The notes under the pieces are model-generated. The model had not been told where the DNA came from. It was given only the letters and a program-made list of their open reading frames with translations, and did not search any database. This document shows positions 1 to 9,014 of a stretch of DNA of 64,000 nucleotides, piece after piece. How positions within the stretch are numbered: the stretch's first letter is position 1; every line of letters begins with the position of its first letter. The DNA is from Streptomyces sp. CB02056 (lineage in GTDB: Bacteria; Actinomycetota; Actinomycetes; Streptomycetales; Streptomycetaceae). The position numbers were made by a program, and so were the translations under genes. The DNA lies in NCBI RefSeq assembly GCF_001905545.1, contig NZ_LIPD01000009.1, positions 248,001 to 312,000 of the forward strand, written 5' to 3'.

Positions 1-1
1 C

Positions 2-1411
2 CCCCGGGACGCGGCCAGGGCGGAGGCCTTCAACGAGCTCACCGGCATCGGCACCGCCCGCTCCGCCCTGCTGCTCAGCCCGCCGTCCGGCCTGCTGTAC
101 TGGACGGACATCTCCGCGCCCACCGAACTCGGCCTCAAGGCCGCCGAGTTCAAGGCCGCCCGGGCCTGGCTGCGCGGGCACGACCACAACGGCCTCGCCG
201 CCGTCTGGGGCGCCCTGCTGCCCGCCGACCCGAAGACCCTGTGGACCGAGGGCCCCGACATCGCCGCCGGCGCCGAGGAGTGGATCCGGCGCTTCGGACG
301 GCTCGTCACCCTCCCCGAGGAGGCCCTGGCCACCGTCCAGGGCGTGTCCATCGACACCGTCGAGGCGGTGCTCAACCCCGCCCACACCCCGTGGCTGGCC
401 GGCCGCACCGGCTTCCGGTTCACCGAGGTGGACGGGGTCGGCCAGCGGCTGACGCCCGAGGACGAGTCCGCCGTCCCCGAGACCGGCGCGCTCGGCTCCA
501 CCATCGCCGCGCTGCGCTGGCTCGCCTACCACCTGCCCGCCGACAGCCCGCTGCGCCCGCTGCTGCCCACCGCCGCCGCCGCGCTGCGCGACCGCCTCGC
601 CGACCCGGAGCTGCTGCTCGACCTCGACCTGGTGCGCACCGTCAAGGGCGCCTCGCTGGCCGCCGTCCTGCGCACCCACTTCGGCCTGCCCGCCGAGGGC
701 GGGGCCGACCGGGACGGCCTGGTCCACTGCGGCCCGGCGCTCGTCCTGACGCCGTACCACGAGGACTACGAGCGGATCTGGCTGCGCCCGGCCGCCCTCA
801 CCGGCCCGGACGACCCACTGCTCGAACTGCTCGACGGGCTCTCCAGCAGCTACTGGTTCTCCGCCGAGCGGGGCGCCATCGAAGCCGTGCTGCGCGGCGA
901 GCCGGAGCAACTGGCCGCCTCCGCCGCCTCGGTGCCGACCCCCGGTGAGGGCCCGGCCTGGCTGCAGAACCCGCTGCTGTCCGTCCCCGAGCTGGTCGCC
1001 GAGGTGTCCCGCACCCACGGCCTGGGCGAGGACGCGGCCACGCTCTACCTCCAACTGCTCGCCCTGCCCGACCCGACCGACCGCAACGCCGCCCGCTGGA
1101 CGGGCTGGAAGCCCGCCCGGCTGAAGAAGGCCCGCGCCGAACTCGCCGCCAGCGGCCTGGTGCTGGAGGCCAAGCGCTCCCGGGCCGGCCGCAGCCTCTT
1201 CCTGCCCGGCGGCTGGCAGGAGGCCAAGTCGCCCGCCCTGCCCGCCGAGACATGGAAGGCCGCCCTCTACGAACTGCCCACCCACCGGCCCGCGCTGGTC
1301 CCCCTGCCCGTCCCCGAGCTGTTCGCCCGGGCCTGGCAGCGGACCGTCGACGGCGACGCCCCCGGATACGAAGAGCTCCAGACCGGCAAGCGCAGGAAGG
1401 CCCGCCGATGA
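2..1411 (+). CDS. C-terminal part of the large partner protein of a YehL-type MoxR system (5' truncated)
   Basis: The reading frame is open from the left edge, so the N-terminus lies outside the window; 469 codons are visible. I see mainly helical, Ala/Leu-rich sequence. Near the C-terminus (about nt 1030-1215) there is a winged-helix-like stretch with paired basic helices (RLKKARAELAASGLVLEAKR), followed by a basic tail (GKRRKARR). Its stop overlaps the ATPase start as ATGA at 1408-1411, so translation is coupled. By position it corresponds to the large YehI/MolR-like protein that accompanies YehL ATPases, but I cannot confirm that family from this fragment. A DNA- or RNA-binding role is inference from the basic C-terminus. 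Confidence 0.7.
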   Translation, partial: PRDAARAEAFNELTGIGTARSALLLSPPSGLLYWTDISAPTELGLKAAEFKAARAWLRGHDHNGLAAVWGALLPADPKTLWTEGPDIAAGAEEWIRRFGRLVTLPEEALATVQGVSIDTVEAVLNPAHTPWLAGRTGFRFTEVDGVGQRLTPEDESAVPETGALGSTIAALRWLAYHLPADSPLRPLLPTAAAALRDRLADPELLLDLDLVRTVKGASLAAVLRTHFGLPAEGGADRDGLVHCGPALVLTPYHEDYERIWLRPAALTGPDDPLLELLDGLSSSYWFSAERGAIEAVLRGEPEQLAASAASVPTPGEGPAWLQNPLLSVPELVAEVSRTHGLGEDAATLYLQLLALPDPTDRNAARWTGWKPARLKKARAELAASGLVLEAKRSRAGRSLFLPGGWQEAKSPALPAETWKAALYELPTHRPALVPLPVPELFARAWQRTVDGDAPGYEELQTGKRRKARR

Positions 1412-2571
1412 CCGCCACCGAGACCACCAAGGGCGCCGCCGCCCCCGCCGCGGCCGACCGGCAGACCGTCCCGCCCGAGGAGAAGTACGCCGCCGAACTG
1501 GAGTTCCTGACCGCCCACGACAGCGGCCCGCGCCCGCCCGGCTGGCTCCTGACCCCGCGCGCCGTGGTCACCTTCGTGATGGGCAGCGGCGGCGAGAAGC
1601 TCAAGGCCGGGCGCAAGGGCCTGGTCATCGAGCCGAAGTTCGTCGGCGAGCGCGCCCTGGTCGAACGCTGCGTCGTCACCCTCGCCGGGGAGCGCGGCCT
1701 GCTGCTCGTCGGCGAGCCCGGCACCGCCAAGTCCATGCTCTCCGAGCTGCTCGCCGCCGCCGTCTGCGGCAGCAGCGCGCTCACCGTCCAGGGCACCGCC
1801 GGCACCACCGAGGACCAGCTCAAGTACGGCTGGAACTACGCCCTGCTGCTCGCCAAGGGGCCCAGCCGGGAGGCCCTCGTGCCCTCGCCGGTGCTCACCG
1901 CGATGACCACCGGCGCGGTCGCCCGGGTCGAGGAGGTCACCCGCTGCCTGCCCGAGGTGCAGGACGCGCTGGTCTCGCTGCTCTCGGAGCGGCGCATCGC
2001 CGTCCCCGAACTGGCCGGCACCCCGGACGGCCAACTGCACGCCGCGGCCGGCTTCACCCTGATCGCCACCGCCAACCTGCGGGACAAGGGCGTCAGCGAG
2101 ATGTCCGCGGCGCTCAAGCGGCGGTTCAACTTCGAGACGGTCGGCCCGATCGGCAGCCTCGCCGCCGAGGTCGACCTGGTCCGCCGCCAGTCCACCGCCG
2201 CCGTGGCCCGGGCCGGCGCCGCCTACGCGGTGGACGACGCCGTCCTGGAGGCCCTGGTCACGGCCTTCCGGGACTTGCGCAGCGGCCGGTCCACCGAAGG
2301 CTGGGACGTCGAACGCCCGTCCACCGTGATGAGCACCGCCGAGGCGGTCTCGGTCGCCACCGCGCTCGGCGTCAGCGCCGCCTACCTGCCCGACGGCGGG
2401 GACCTGCTCGGCCGGCTGCCCGGCCAGCTCCTCGGCGTGGTCCGCAAGGACGAGCCGTCCGACGCGGCCCGGCTGCTCGGCTACTGGGACGGCCCGGTCC
2501 GCCGTCGTGCCGAGCAGGGCGCCGCCACCTGGCGCACCCTGTGGGACCTCCGTCCGGCACTGGAGGCCTGA
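1408..2571 (+). CDS. MoxR-type AAA+ ATPase, YehL-like
   Basis: A 387-residue AAA+ ATPase. Visible motifs are Walker A (GEPGTAKS), a Walker B/MoxR segment reading VARVEEVTRCLPEVQDAL, and sensor 1 in IATANLRDKGVSEMS. MoxR ATPases act as chaperone-like motors that work with VWA-domain proteins to insert cofactors or remodel complexes; the client here is unknown. The ATG at 1408 overlaps the upstream stop (ATGA), and the next gene begins 4 nt after this stop. Its neighbours, a DUF5682-VWA fusion and a SWIM protein, match the yeh-type arrangement of enterobacteria, which supports the YehL subgroup. The upstream in-frame ATG at 1252 lies inside the previous gene and is not used. Confidence 0.9.
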   Translation: MTATETTKGAAAPAAADRQTVPPEEKYAAELEFLTAHDSGPRPPGWLLTPRAVVTFVMGSGGEKLKAGRKGLVIEPKFVGERALVERCVVTLAGERGLLLVGEPGTAKSMLSELLAAAVCGSSALTVQGTAGTTEDQLKYGWNYALLLAKGPSREALVPSPVLTAMTTGAVARVEEVTRCLPEVQDALVSLLSERRIAVPELAGTPDGQLHAAAGFTLIATANLRDKGVSEMSAALKRRFNFETVGPIGSLAAEVDLVRRQSTAAVARAGAAYAVDDAVLEALVTAFRDLRSGRSTEGWDVERPSTVMSTAEAVSVATALGVSAAYLPDGGDLLGRLPGQLLGVVRKDEPSDAARLLGYWDGPVRRRAEQGAATWRTLWDLRPALEA

Positions 2572-2575
2572 TCCG

Positions 2576-5500
2576 ATGAGCAGCGCGGAGACCACCCGCC
2601 CGGACGACGCGGACCAGGCGGAGCACCCGGACCAGGCGGTCCGGGCCGAGGCCGACCGGCTGGCCGCCGCCGGCACCGGTCGCCCCGGCCCCTACCTGAT
2701 CGGCGTGCGCCACCACGCGCCGTCCCTCAGCGCGGTGGTCCCCGCGCTGCTCGACGCCGCCCGGCCGGACGTCGTCCTGGTCGAGCTGCCCGCCGAGTTC
2801 CAGCCCTGGCTCGGCCCGCTCGCCGACGAGGCCACCCGGGCCCCGGTCGCCCTCGCGGCGGCCCCGGCCGGGCCCGAGGAGGCGGCCGGGCCCGCCTTCT
2901 ACCCGTTCGCCGACTTCTCCCCGGAGCTCGCCGCCCTGCGCTGGGCCCGGCGCAACGGGGTGGAGGCCGTCGCCTGCGACCTCCCGCTCGCCCACCGCGC
3001 CGCCCGCACGGCGGAGCGCGGGCGCACCGATCGGATCCCGGACGCACCCGGCGTCGCCGACGCGCTGCGCCACCGCCTCACCGGCCGGGACTCCGACGAG
3101 GACCTGTGGGACCGCCTGGTCGAGACGGCCGCCCCCGGCTCCACCCCGGAGGCCGTCCGGCGCGCCGCCCTGCTGGTCGGCTGGGCGCTGCGCCGGGACG
3201 CCGAGACCGGCCCCGGCGTCGACCCGTACGACCTGCGCCGCGAGGCCTGGATGCGGTCCCGCATCCAGGCCGCCGCGGCTGGCGGGCGCCGGGTCGCCGC
3301 CGTGATCGGCGCCTTCCACGCCCCCGCCCTGCTCGGCGGTCCCCTCGCCACCGAGGAGCCGCCGCACCCGGACGACCCCGGGCACGTCCTGTCCCTGATC
3401 CCGTACGCCTACCCGCTGCTCGACGCCCGCTCCGGCTACCCGGCGGGCATCCGCGACCCGGAGTGGCAGCACACCGTCCTCGACGCCGGCGGCGACCCGG
3501 AACGCCTCGCCGAGGCGCTCACCACCACCGCCGTCCGGATCTGCGCGGCCCTGCGCGCCCAGGACCACCCCAGCGGCCCGGCCGACGCCCGCGAGATCGT
3601 CCGGCTGGCCGGCGACCTCGCCCGGCTGCGCGGCCACGCCGCCCCCGGCCGCGGCGAACTCGTCGAAGCGGTGCAGACCGTCCTCGCCCAGGGCGAACCC
3701 CTCGGCCGCGGCCGGGCCGTCGCCCGCGCCCTCGAACAGGTCCTGGTCGGCACCCGCACCGGCCGCCCGACCCCCGCCGCCCCGCGCAGCGGACTCGCCC
3801 CCGCCGTCGAGACCCTCCTCGCCGACCTCGGCCTCCCCGGCCCCGGCGACCCCGGCCCGCGCGACCTGCGCCTCGACCCGCTGCGCAGCGGCCTCGACCG
3901 CCGCCGCGAGATCCTCCTGCACCGCCTCACCGCCTGCGAGGTCCCCTACGGCGAGCCCGTCGCCACCACCGGCGCCGGCGGCACCGAGACCCTCGGCACC
4001 CGCTGGCGCCTGCACTGGACGCCCGCCACCGCCGCCATGCTCACCGTCGCCGGCACCCGCGGCGTCACCCCCGCCCAGGCCGCCGAAGGCGCCCTGCGCG
4101 CCCGCCTCACCGACCAGCCGACCCCGCGCGAGATCATCGACGGCCTCACCGCCGCCGCCTCCTGCGCCCTCCCCGCCCTCACCGAGGCCCGTCTCACCCA
4201 ACTCACCACCCTCCTCCCCGCCTCCGCCACCCTCCCCGACCTCCTCGACGCCCTCGCCCTCCTCGACCGCCTGACCGCGGGCCACTTCCCCGGCCACACC
4301 CCGGCGGGAGCGGAGGAAGGCCCCGTCGCCGCAGACGACGGCCCGCCCGTGGCCGGCGCCCCCGTGGCCGGCCCGCCCGTGCTCGTCGCGGCCGGGGAGG
4401 TGCTCACCGTCGCCGCCGTGCGGCAGTTGGAGGGCCTGGGCGGGTCGGACGATCCGCAGGACGCGCGGGCGCTGGTGGAGCTGGTACGGCGGGCGGACCG
4501 GCTCGGCGGGGTGCGGCTGGCGTACGTGCTGGCCGGGCTCGCCGAGCAGGGGAGCCCGCTGGTGCGGGGCGCGGCCGGCGCGGTGCGGGTGCTGCTCGGC
4601 CAGGAGCCGGCCGAGGTGCTGGGCGGCCGGGCCGCCTCGTGGGTGGACGGCGCGACCGCTCCGGAGGCGCGACAGGCGCTCGGGCGGGCGCTGGTCGGCC
4701 TGCTGACGGCCGCGGAGGGGCTGTTCGACTCCGCGCCGCAGGCACTGGAACCGCTGCTGGAGCGGGTCACCTCGCTGCCCGACGACGCCTTCCTGGACCG
4801 GCTGCCCGCGCTGCGCGGCGGGTTCGACACGCTCAGCCCGGCCGCCCGGGACCGGCTGCTGGCCCTGGTCGAGGAGCGTCTGGGCGCCCGGCTCGCCGCC
4901 CTGCCCGAGGAGGCCGGCCCCGCTGTGCTCGCCGGCTGGGTGCGCGCGGACCTCGCGGCGCGTGCGGCGCTCGCCCGCCGCGGCCTCCTGCCCGCAACGC
5001 CCGCGCAGCCCGCGGCCGTTGCACCATCGCCCGCGGCCCCGCCGCCTGCCTCCGACCCCGTTCCCGTCCCCGACCCCGCCCGTACCCTCGCCCCCGCCGA
5101 GCGTTGGCGGCTGCTCCTCGGCCGCCCCGGCAGCGGCGGCCTGACCGGTCGCGGTGCCCGACTCGCCACCGCCCTGGACGAGTTGTACGGCAGCGGCCAC
5201 GGCGAGGGCTCCGGCCCGGGCCTGGACAGCCGGGGCGGCAAGGGCGGCCGCGAGGCCCCGTACCCCGGTGTGCGGGAGTGGGCCGAGGAACTGGAGTCGC
5301 TGTTCGGCCCCGGCGTGCGCGAGGAGGTGCTGGCCGCCGCCGTCGCCCAGGGCCGCACCGACGTCCTGGAGACGATCGACCCGTCCGCCGTCCGCCCGTC
5401 CGTCGAGCTGCTGCGCACCGTGCTGGACCACGCGGGCGGTCTGCCCGAGGCCCGGGTGGCCCGGCTGCGCCCGCTGGTGCGGCGCCTGGTGGACGAACTG

Positions 5501-6193
5501 AGCCGGGAGCTGGCCACCCGGCTGCGCCCGGCCCTGACCGGGATCGCCGTGCCGCGCCCGTCCCGCCGCCCGGGTGGCGGGCTGGACCTCGACCGGACCA
5601 TCCGGGCCAACCTGGCCACCGCCCGCCGCGCGCCGGACGGCGGCACCCTGATCGTGCCCGAGCGCCCGGTCTTCCGGACCAGGGCGCGGCAGGCCAACGA
5701 CTGGCGGCTGATCCTGGTCGTGGACGTCTCCGGGTCGATGGAGGCCTCCACGGTGTGGGCCGCGCTGACGGCCTCGATCCTGGCCGGGGTGCCCTCCCTG
5801 AGCACCCACTTCGTCGCCTTCTCCACCGAGGTCCTGGACCTCACGGAGCGGGTGGACGATCCGCTGGGCCTGCTGCTGGAGGTGAGCGTCGGCGGCGGCA
5901 CCAGCATCGCGAGCGGGCTGCGCTACGCGCGGGAGCTGGTGACGGTGCCGTCCCGCACGCTGGTCGCGGTGGTCAGCGACTTCGAGGAGGGCGGGCCGGT
6001 CGGAGGGCTGCTGGCCCAGACCCGGGCCCTGGTGGACTCTGGCGTGCACCTGCTCGGCTGCGCGGCGCTGGACGACACCGGGACGGCCCGCTACTCGAAG
6101 GCGGTCGCGGGCCAACTGGTCGCGGCCGGAATGCCCGTGGCGGCGTTGAGCCCGCTGGAACTGGCCCGCTGGGTGGGGGAGAAGGTGCGATGA
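2576..6193 (+). CDS. DUF5682 family protein fused to a C-terminal VWA domain
   Basis: A 1205-residue protein. The N-terminal half opens with PYLIGVRHHAPSLSAVV and VVLVELPAEF, typical of DUF5682 (YehM-like). A proline/alanine linker lies near nt 5000-5090. The C-terminal ~190 residues form a VWA domain with the MIDAS motif DVSGS (about nt 5722) and a later GGGTS Thr/Ser loop. In enterobacteria the DUF5682 and VWA parts are, as I recall, separate genes (yehM, yehP); here they are one polypeptide. The VWA domain would bind the MoxR ATPase through a metal-dependent contact. The start ATG at 2576 is 4 nt after the ATPase stop. The stop overlaps the next ATG (ATGA, 6190-6193). Confidence 0.88.
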   Translation: MSSAETTRPDDADQAEHPDQAVRAEADRLAAAGTGRPGPYLIGVRHHAPSLSAVVPALLDAARPDVVLVELPAEFQPWLGPLADEATRAPVALAAAPAGPEEAAGPAFYPFADFSPELAALRWARRNGVEAVACDLPLAHRAARTAERGRTDRIPDAPGVADALRHRLTGRDSDEDLWDRLVETAAPGSTPEAVRRAALLVGWALRRDAETGPGVDPYDLRREAWMRSRIQAAAAGGRRVAAVIGAFHAPALLGGPLATEEPPHPDDPGHVLSLIPYAYPLLDARSGYPAGIRDPEWQHTVLDAGGDPERLAEALTTTAVRICAALRAQDHPSGPADAREIVRLAGDLARLRGHAAPGRGELVEAVQTVLAQGEPLGRGRAVARALEQVLVGTRTGRPTPAAPRSGLAPAVETLLADLGLPGPGDPGPRDLRLDPLRSGLDRRREILLHRLTACEVPYGEPVATTGAGGTETLGTRWRLHWTPATAAMLTVAGTRGVTPAQAAEGALRARLTDQPTPREIIDGLTAAASCALPALTEARLTQLTTLLPASATLPDLLDALALLDRLTAGHFPGHTPAGAEEGPVAADDGPPVAGAPVAGPPVLVAAGEVLTVAAVRQLEGLGGSDDPQDARALVELVRRADRLGGVRLAYVLAGLAEQGSPLVRGAAGAVRVLLGQEPAEVLGGRAASWVDGATAPEARQALGRALVGLLTAAEGLFDSAPQALEPLLERVTSLPDDAFLDRLPALRGGFDTLSPAARDRLLALVEERLGARLAALPEEAGPAVLAGWVRADLAARAALARRGLLPATPAQPAAVAPSPAAPPPASDPVPVPDPARTLAPAERWRLLLGRPGSGGLTGRGARLATALDELYGSGHGEGSGPGLDSRGGKGGREAPYPGVREWAEELESLFGPGVREEVLAAAVAQGRTDVLETIDPSAVRPSVELLRTVLDHAGGLPEARVARLRPLVRRLVDELSRELATRLRPALTGIAVPRPSRRPGGGLDLDRTIRANLATARRAPDGGTLIVPERPVFRTRARQANDWRLILVVDVSGSMEASTVWAALTASILAGVPSLSTHFVAFSTEVLDLTERVDDPLGLLLEVSVGGGTSIASGLRYARELVTVPSRTLVAVVSDFEEGGPVGGLLAQTRALVDSGVHLLGCAALDDTGTARYSKAVAGQLVAAGMPVAALSPLELARWVGEKVR

Positions 6194-8106
6194 GCGTGAC
6201 GGCGCGGACGAGCGACTGGCCGGGTGTGCGGCCCGAGGTGGTCGCCGAGGTGGTGGCCGGGCTGAGTGCCCGGCTGCAGAAGCGGCTGGACGGCGCGGCG
6301 GCGAAGCTGGCGGAGCGACCGGTGGCCCGGGAGGGCGACGAGTGGCGGGTGGAGGTGGACGAGGAGACGGTGCTCGTGCTGCACGCCCCGGGCGGGGTGG
6401 TCGCGGCGGAGGCCGGCGTCCGCTGCGGCTGCCTGCTCGCCCCGGCCTGCGTGCACCGGGCCGCGGCGGTCACCCTCTGCCCGCTCGCCGAGGCCGAGGC
6501 CGAGCCGGGGCCGGAGCCCGAGCAGGAGCCCGAGCCCAGGAGTGACACGCACGGCGCGCCAGGGGAGCCGACCGGCCGGCCGGCCGCCGACCCGATCGCC
6601 GGCGACCCGCTCACCGCCGTCGAACTCGCCGCCGTCCGCCACCTCCACCGGGCCGCGGCCGCCGTCCTGGCCGCCGGGGTGAGCGGGGCGGGCGCTGTCT
6701 CCCAGGCCGAACTGCTGCGCGCCGCCCACCGGGCGCGCCTCGCGGGCCTGCACCGCCCGGCCGCGGCGGCCGTCACCGTCGCGACCAGGGTCCGGGCGGC
6801 GCGCTCCGGCGCGCCCGACCACCGCCTGGTGGACCTGGTCGCGGGCCTGCGCGAACTCCTCGGCCTCACCACCGCCCTGGCCACCGGCACCGCCCCGGTC
6901 GCCGAGCTGCGCGGCACCGCGCGCCAGGCCTACCGGGAGGAGGGCGGTCTGCGGCTCTACGGCCTGTTCGCCGAGCCGGTGCTGACGGCCACCCATGCCG
7001 GTGCCGTCAGCTGGGCGGTGGACGCCGACGGGCGTCTCAGCACGATCGCCGAGGTGATGCCGCACGACGACGCGGCCGCCGCCCCACAGGCGGTCGGGGC
7101 GGGCAACCGGACGGTCCGGTTGGGCGACGCCGCGCTCAGCCACCGCGAGTTCAGCCGAGCCGGGCTGGCCGTCCAGGGTGCGACCAGGTCCGGTGGTGGT
7201 CGGCTGGGCGCCGGGGCCTCGGTCCGGGCGGTGCGGGCGACGGGCGCGGCATGGACGGCGGAGCCGGCCGCCCGGCTCTGGTCGGAACCGGCCTCCGCCC
7301 AGGTGGCCCGGGCACTCGCGGCGCAGGAACTGCCGTACGAGAGCCGCCCGGCCGGGAGCGACCTGCTCTTCCTGGACGTCACCCTGCTGGGTACGGCCCC
7401 CGGCCCGGGCGGTGCACCGCAACTGCTGGCGCGCTGCACGGCGAGCGGTGCGCAGGGCGGTCCGGTGATCGTCCTGCGCCCGGCGCACGAGCACCCCGAC
7501 CTGCCGTTCCGGGCGAACCTCGCGCTGCTCGCCACCGCCCCCGGCCTGCGACTGCGGGTGATCGGGCGGCTGGAGCGCGCGGACCGTCCGGAGCTGCGTC
7601 TGCTCGCGATCGGTACACCCCCGGCCGCCCCCGACCCGCTCGCCCTGTCCGCGGACCGGGCGGGCCGGGTCAACCTCGGCCTCGAACGCCTCCAGACCGC
7701 CGACCTCGCCGCGTCCGCGACGGCCTCCGCCACGGTCGGCGAGCCGGCGGACGGGTCGGCGGAGGAGCCGGCGGACGGATCGACTGCCCCGGCGCCGTAC
7801 GGCCCGCCCGTCCACGTGCTCGGCCGCCGGGTCGAGCAGACGGTCACCACCGGTCGGCACGCCCTCGCCCCGAGCGAGGCCTCGGCGGCGGCCGACCGCG
7901 GTCTGCTGCGCGCCGCCGGGCTGGCCACCGCCGCCGAACTCCTCGACGGCCTGCGGGCCTCCGCCGCCAACCAGCAGCGCGACGTCTTCGGCCGGATCGT
8001 CACCGACGACCACGAGGATTTCGCCACCGCCTGGCTGACCGCGGCCTCCTACACCGAGGAACTGGCCACGGCGCTGTGCGCGTCGGCCTGGTCCGGGGAG
8101 GGGTGA
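6190..8106 (+). CDS. SWIM zinc-finger domain protein (YehQ-like)
   Basis: A 638-residue protein with a SWIM zinc finger near residues 78-88, seen as CGC-x5-CVH. An acidic Glu/Pro stretch follows, then a long Ala-rich helical region. SWIM domains bind DNA or proteins through one zinc ion. It is the last gene of the coupled four-gene set, with the ATGA overlap at 6190-6193 fixing the start. The constant company of MoxR ATPase, DUF5682-VWA and SWIM genes suggests one complex, perhaps sensing or modifying nucleic acid; that function is inference. A second acidic segment (GEPADGSAEEPADGS, near nt 7740) is a local duplication of a short unit. Confidence 0.85.
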   Translation: MSVTARTSDWPGVRPEVVAEVVAGLSARLQKRLDGAAAKLAERPVAREGDEWRVEVDEETVLVLHAPGGVVAAEAGVRCGCLLAPACVHRAAAVTLCPLAEAEAEPGPEPEQEPEPRSDTHGAPGEPTGRPAADPIAGDPLTAVELAAVRHLHRAAAAVLAAGVSGAGAVSQAELLRAAHRARLAGLHRPAAAAVTVATRVRAARSGAPDHRLVDLVAGLRELLGLTTALATGTAPVAELRGTARQAYREEGGLRLYGLFAEPVLTATHAGAVSWAVDADGRLSTIAEVMPHDDAAAAPQAVGAGNRTVRLGDAALSHREFSRAGLAVQGATRSGGGRLGAGASVRAVRATGAAWTAEPAARLWSEPASAQVARALAAQELPYESRPAGSDLLFLDVTLLGTAPGPGGAPQLLARCTASGAQGGPVIVLRPAHEHPDLPFRANLALLATAPGLRLRVIGRLERADRPELRLLAIGTPPAAPDPLALSADRAGRVNLGLERLQTADLAASATASATVGEPADGSAEEPADGSTAPAPYGPPVHVLGRRVEQTVTTGRHALAPSEASAAADRGLLRAAGLATAAELLDGLRASAANQQRDVFGRIVTDDHEDFATAWLTAASYTEELATALCASAWSGEG

Positions 8107-8431
8107 GGAGCCGGTCGTGTGCGGCCCCGCGGTGTCCTTCGACGCCCCGGGCGGTGGGCGGGCCGGACCCTCGTGCGGGGTCCGGTCGCTCACCGCAGGA
8201 CGGCCTCCGCCCCGCCGTCGCGGCGGCTGACGGCCCGGAGCGGAGGCCCTCGACGGGGAACCGGCGGGGGTATAAGCCGAACTATTTGCACAGTCCGATA
8301 TTCCGCGCCAAATGGCATACTTGTCACAGGAAGACACGGGACGAAACCTCGTACGAGACCCCGGACGAGAGACCTCACACGGGGCCGCGTCCGGCACACG
8401 GCACGAGCAGCGCGACGGAAGGGTAGGCGTC
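8107..8431. other. Intergenic region upstream of the MarR gene
   Basis: I see no gene in this stretch of about 325 nt. The first half is as GC-rich as the genes. Positions 8270-8330 are clearly AT-richer (TATAAGCCG, ACTATTTGCAC, GATATTCC, GGCATACTTG) and probably hold the marR promoter and operator. No hexamer pair with a normal 16-19 bp spacing could be chosen with confidence. TTGCAC at 8286-8291 and CATACT at 8316-8321 are 24 bp apart, which is too far. Confidence 0.4.
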
Positions 8432-8890
8432 ATGGGAATCCGCGACGATGCGGCCGAGATCCGGGCCCGCGGCTGGCGGACGCTCGCCGCGCTGCACGGC
8501 ATGATCGACACCGCGCTGGAGAAGGCGCTCCAGGCCGAGTTCAAGCTCTCGGTGGTCGAGTACACGGTGCTGGAGGCGCTCTCCCGCCAGGACGGCTGGC
8601 ACATGCGGATGCAGCAGCTGGCCCGCGCGGCGGCGCTGAGCAGCAGTGCGACCACCCGACTGGTGAGCCGCCTGGAGGACCGGGGCCTGCTCGGCCGGTT
8701 CCTCTGCGCGGACGACCGGCGCGGCATCTACACCGAGCTGACGCCCGAGGGCCGCGACCTGCTGACGGCGGCTCGCCCGGTGCACGACGCCGCCCTGGAG
8801 GCGACGCTGGCCGAGGCCACCGAGGTCCCGGAGCTGGCCCCGCTGGTCGGGTCGCTCGCCGAACTCCACCCGGTCCACGCCAACGCCTGA
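8432..8890 (+). CDS. MarR-family transcriptional regulator
   Basis: A 152-residue winged-helix regulator. The recognition region reads LARAAALSSSATTRLVSRLEDRGLLGRF, followed by the beta-wing DDRRGIYTELTPEGRDLL, both typical of MarR. MarR proteins usually repress their own or a neighbouring gene until a small aromatic or oxidant ligand binds; the ligand here cannot be seen. ATG 8432 is chosen because GGAAGGG lies just upstream; an in-frame ATG at 8312 would add 40 poorly structured residues. The gene stands alone, and the target operon is unclear because the next gene is convergent. Confidence 0.88.
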   Translation: MGIRDDAAEIRARGWRTLAALHGMIDTALEKALQAEFKLSVVEYTVLEALSRQDGWHMRMQQLARAAALSSSATTRLVSRLEDRGLLGRFLCADDRRGIYTELTPEGRDLLTAARPVHDAALEATLAEATEVPELAPLVGSLAELHPVHANA

Positions 8891-8915
8891 GCCCCGCACC
8901 GACGGCTGAGACCGA

Positions 8916-8943
8916 GGCGGGCCGCCCACGGAAGCGGTCCGCC
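8916..8943. terminator. Probable bidirectional terminator
   Basis: GGCGGGCCG (8916-8924) pairs with CGGTCCGCC (8935-8943) across a 10-nt loop, with one G-T wobble. It lies between the convergent MarR and sensor-kinase genes. There is no T-run, as is usual in actinomycetes. Confidence 0.45.
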
Positions 8944-9014
8944 CGGCCCGGATCGTCCGGCAGCACCTTGACCTCGCCCAGCGCCGAGCGGTCGAAGCGC
9001 AGGTCGAAGCAGCG

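Noticed and set aside
2372-6115. A 1247-codon open frame antisense to the DUF5682-VWA gene
   Set aside because: It is a GC-bias shadow: its composition is Gly/Arg/Ala/Gln-rich with no domain motif, and the plus-strand gene has clear motifs and coupling to its neighbours. The same holds for long antisense frames at 12698-16204, 15730-18678 and 29361-31850.
8917-9014. Coding-like minus-strand stretch after the kinase stop (CFDLRFDRSALGEVKVLPDD)
   Set aside because: It could be a gene remnant, but it has no start, is very short and overlaps a terminator-like hairpin. The evidence is too weak for a pseudogene call.
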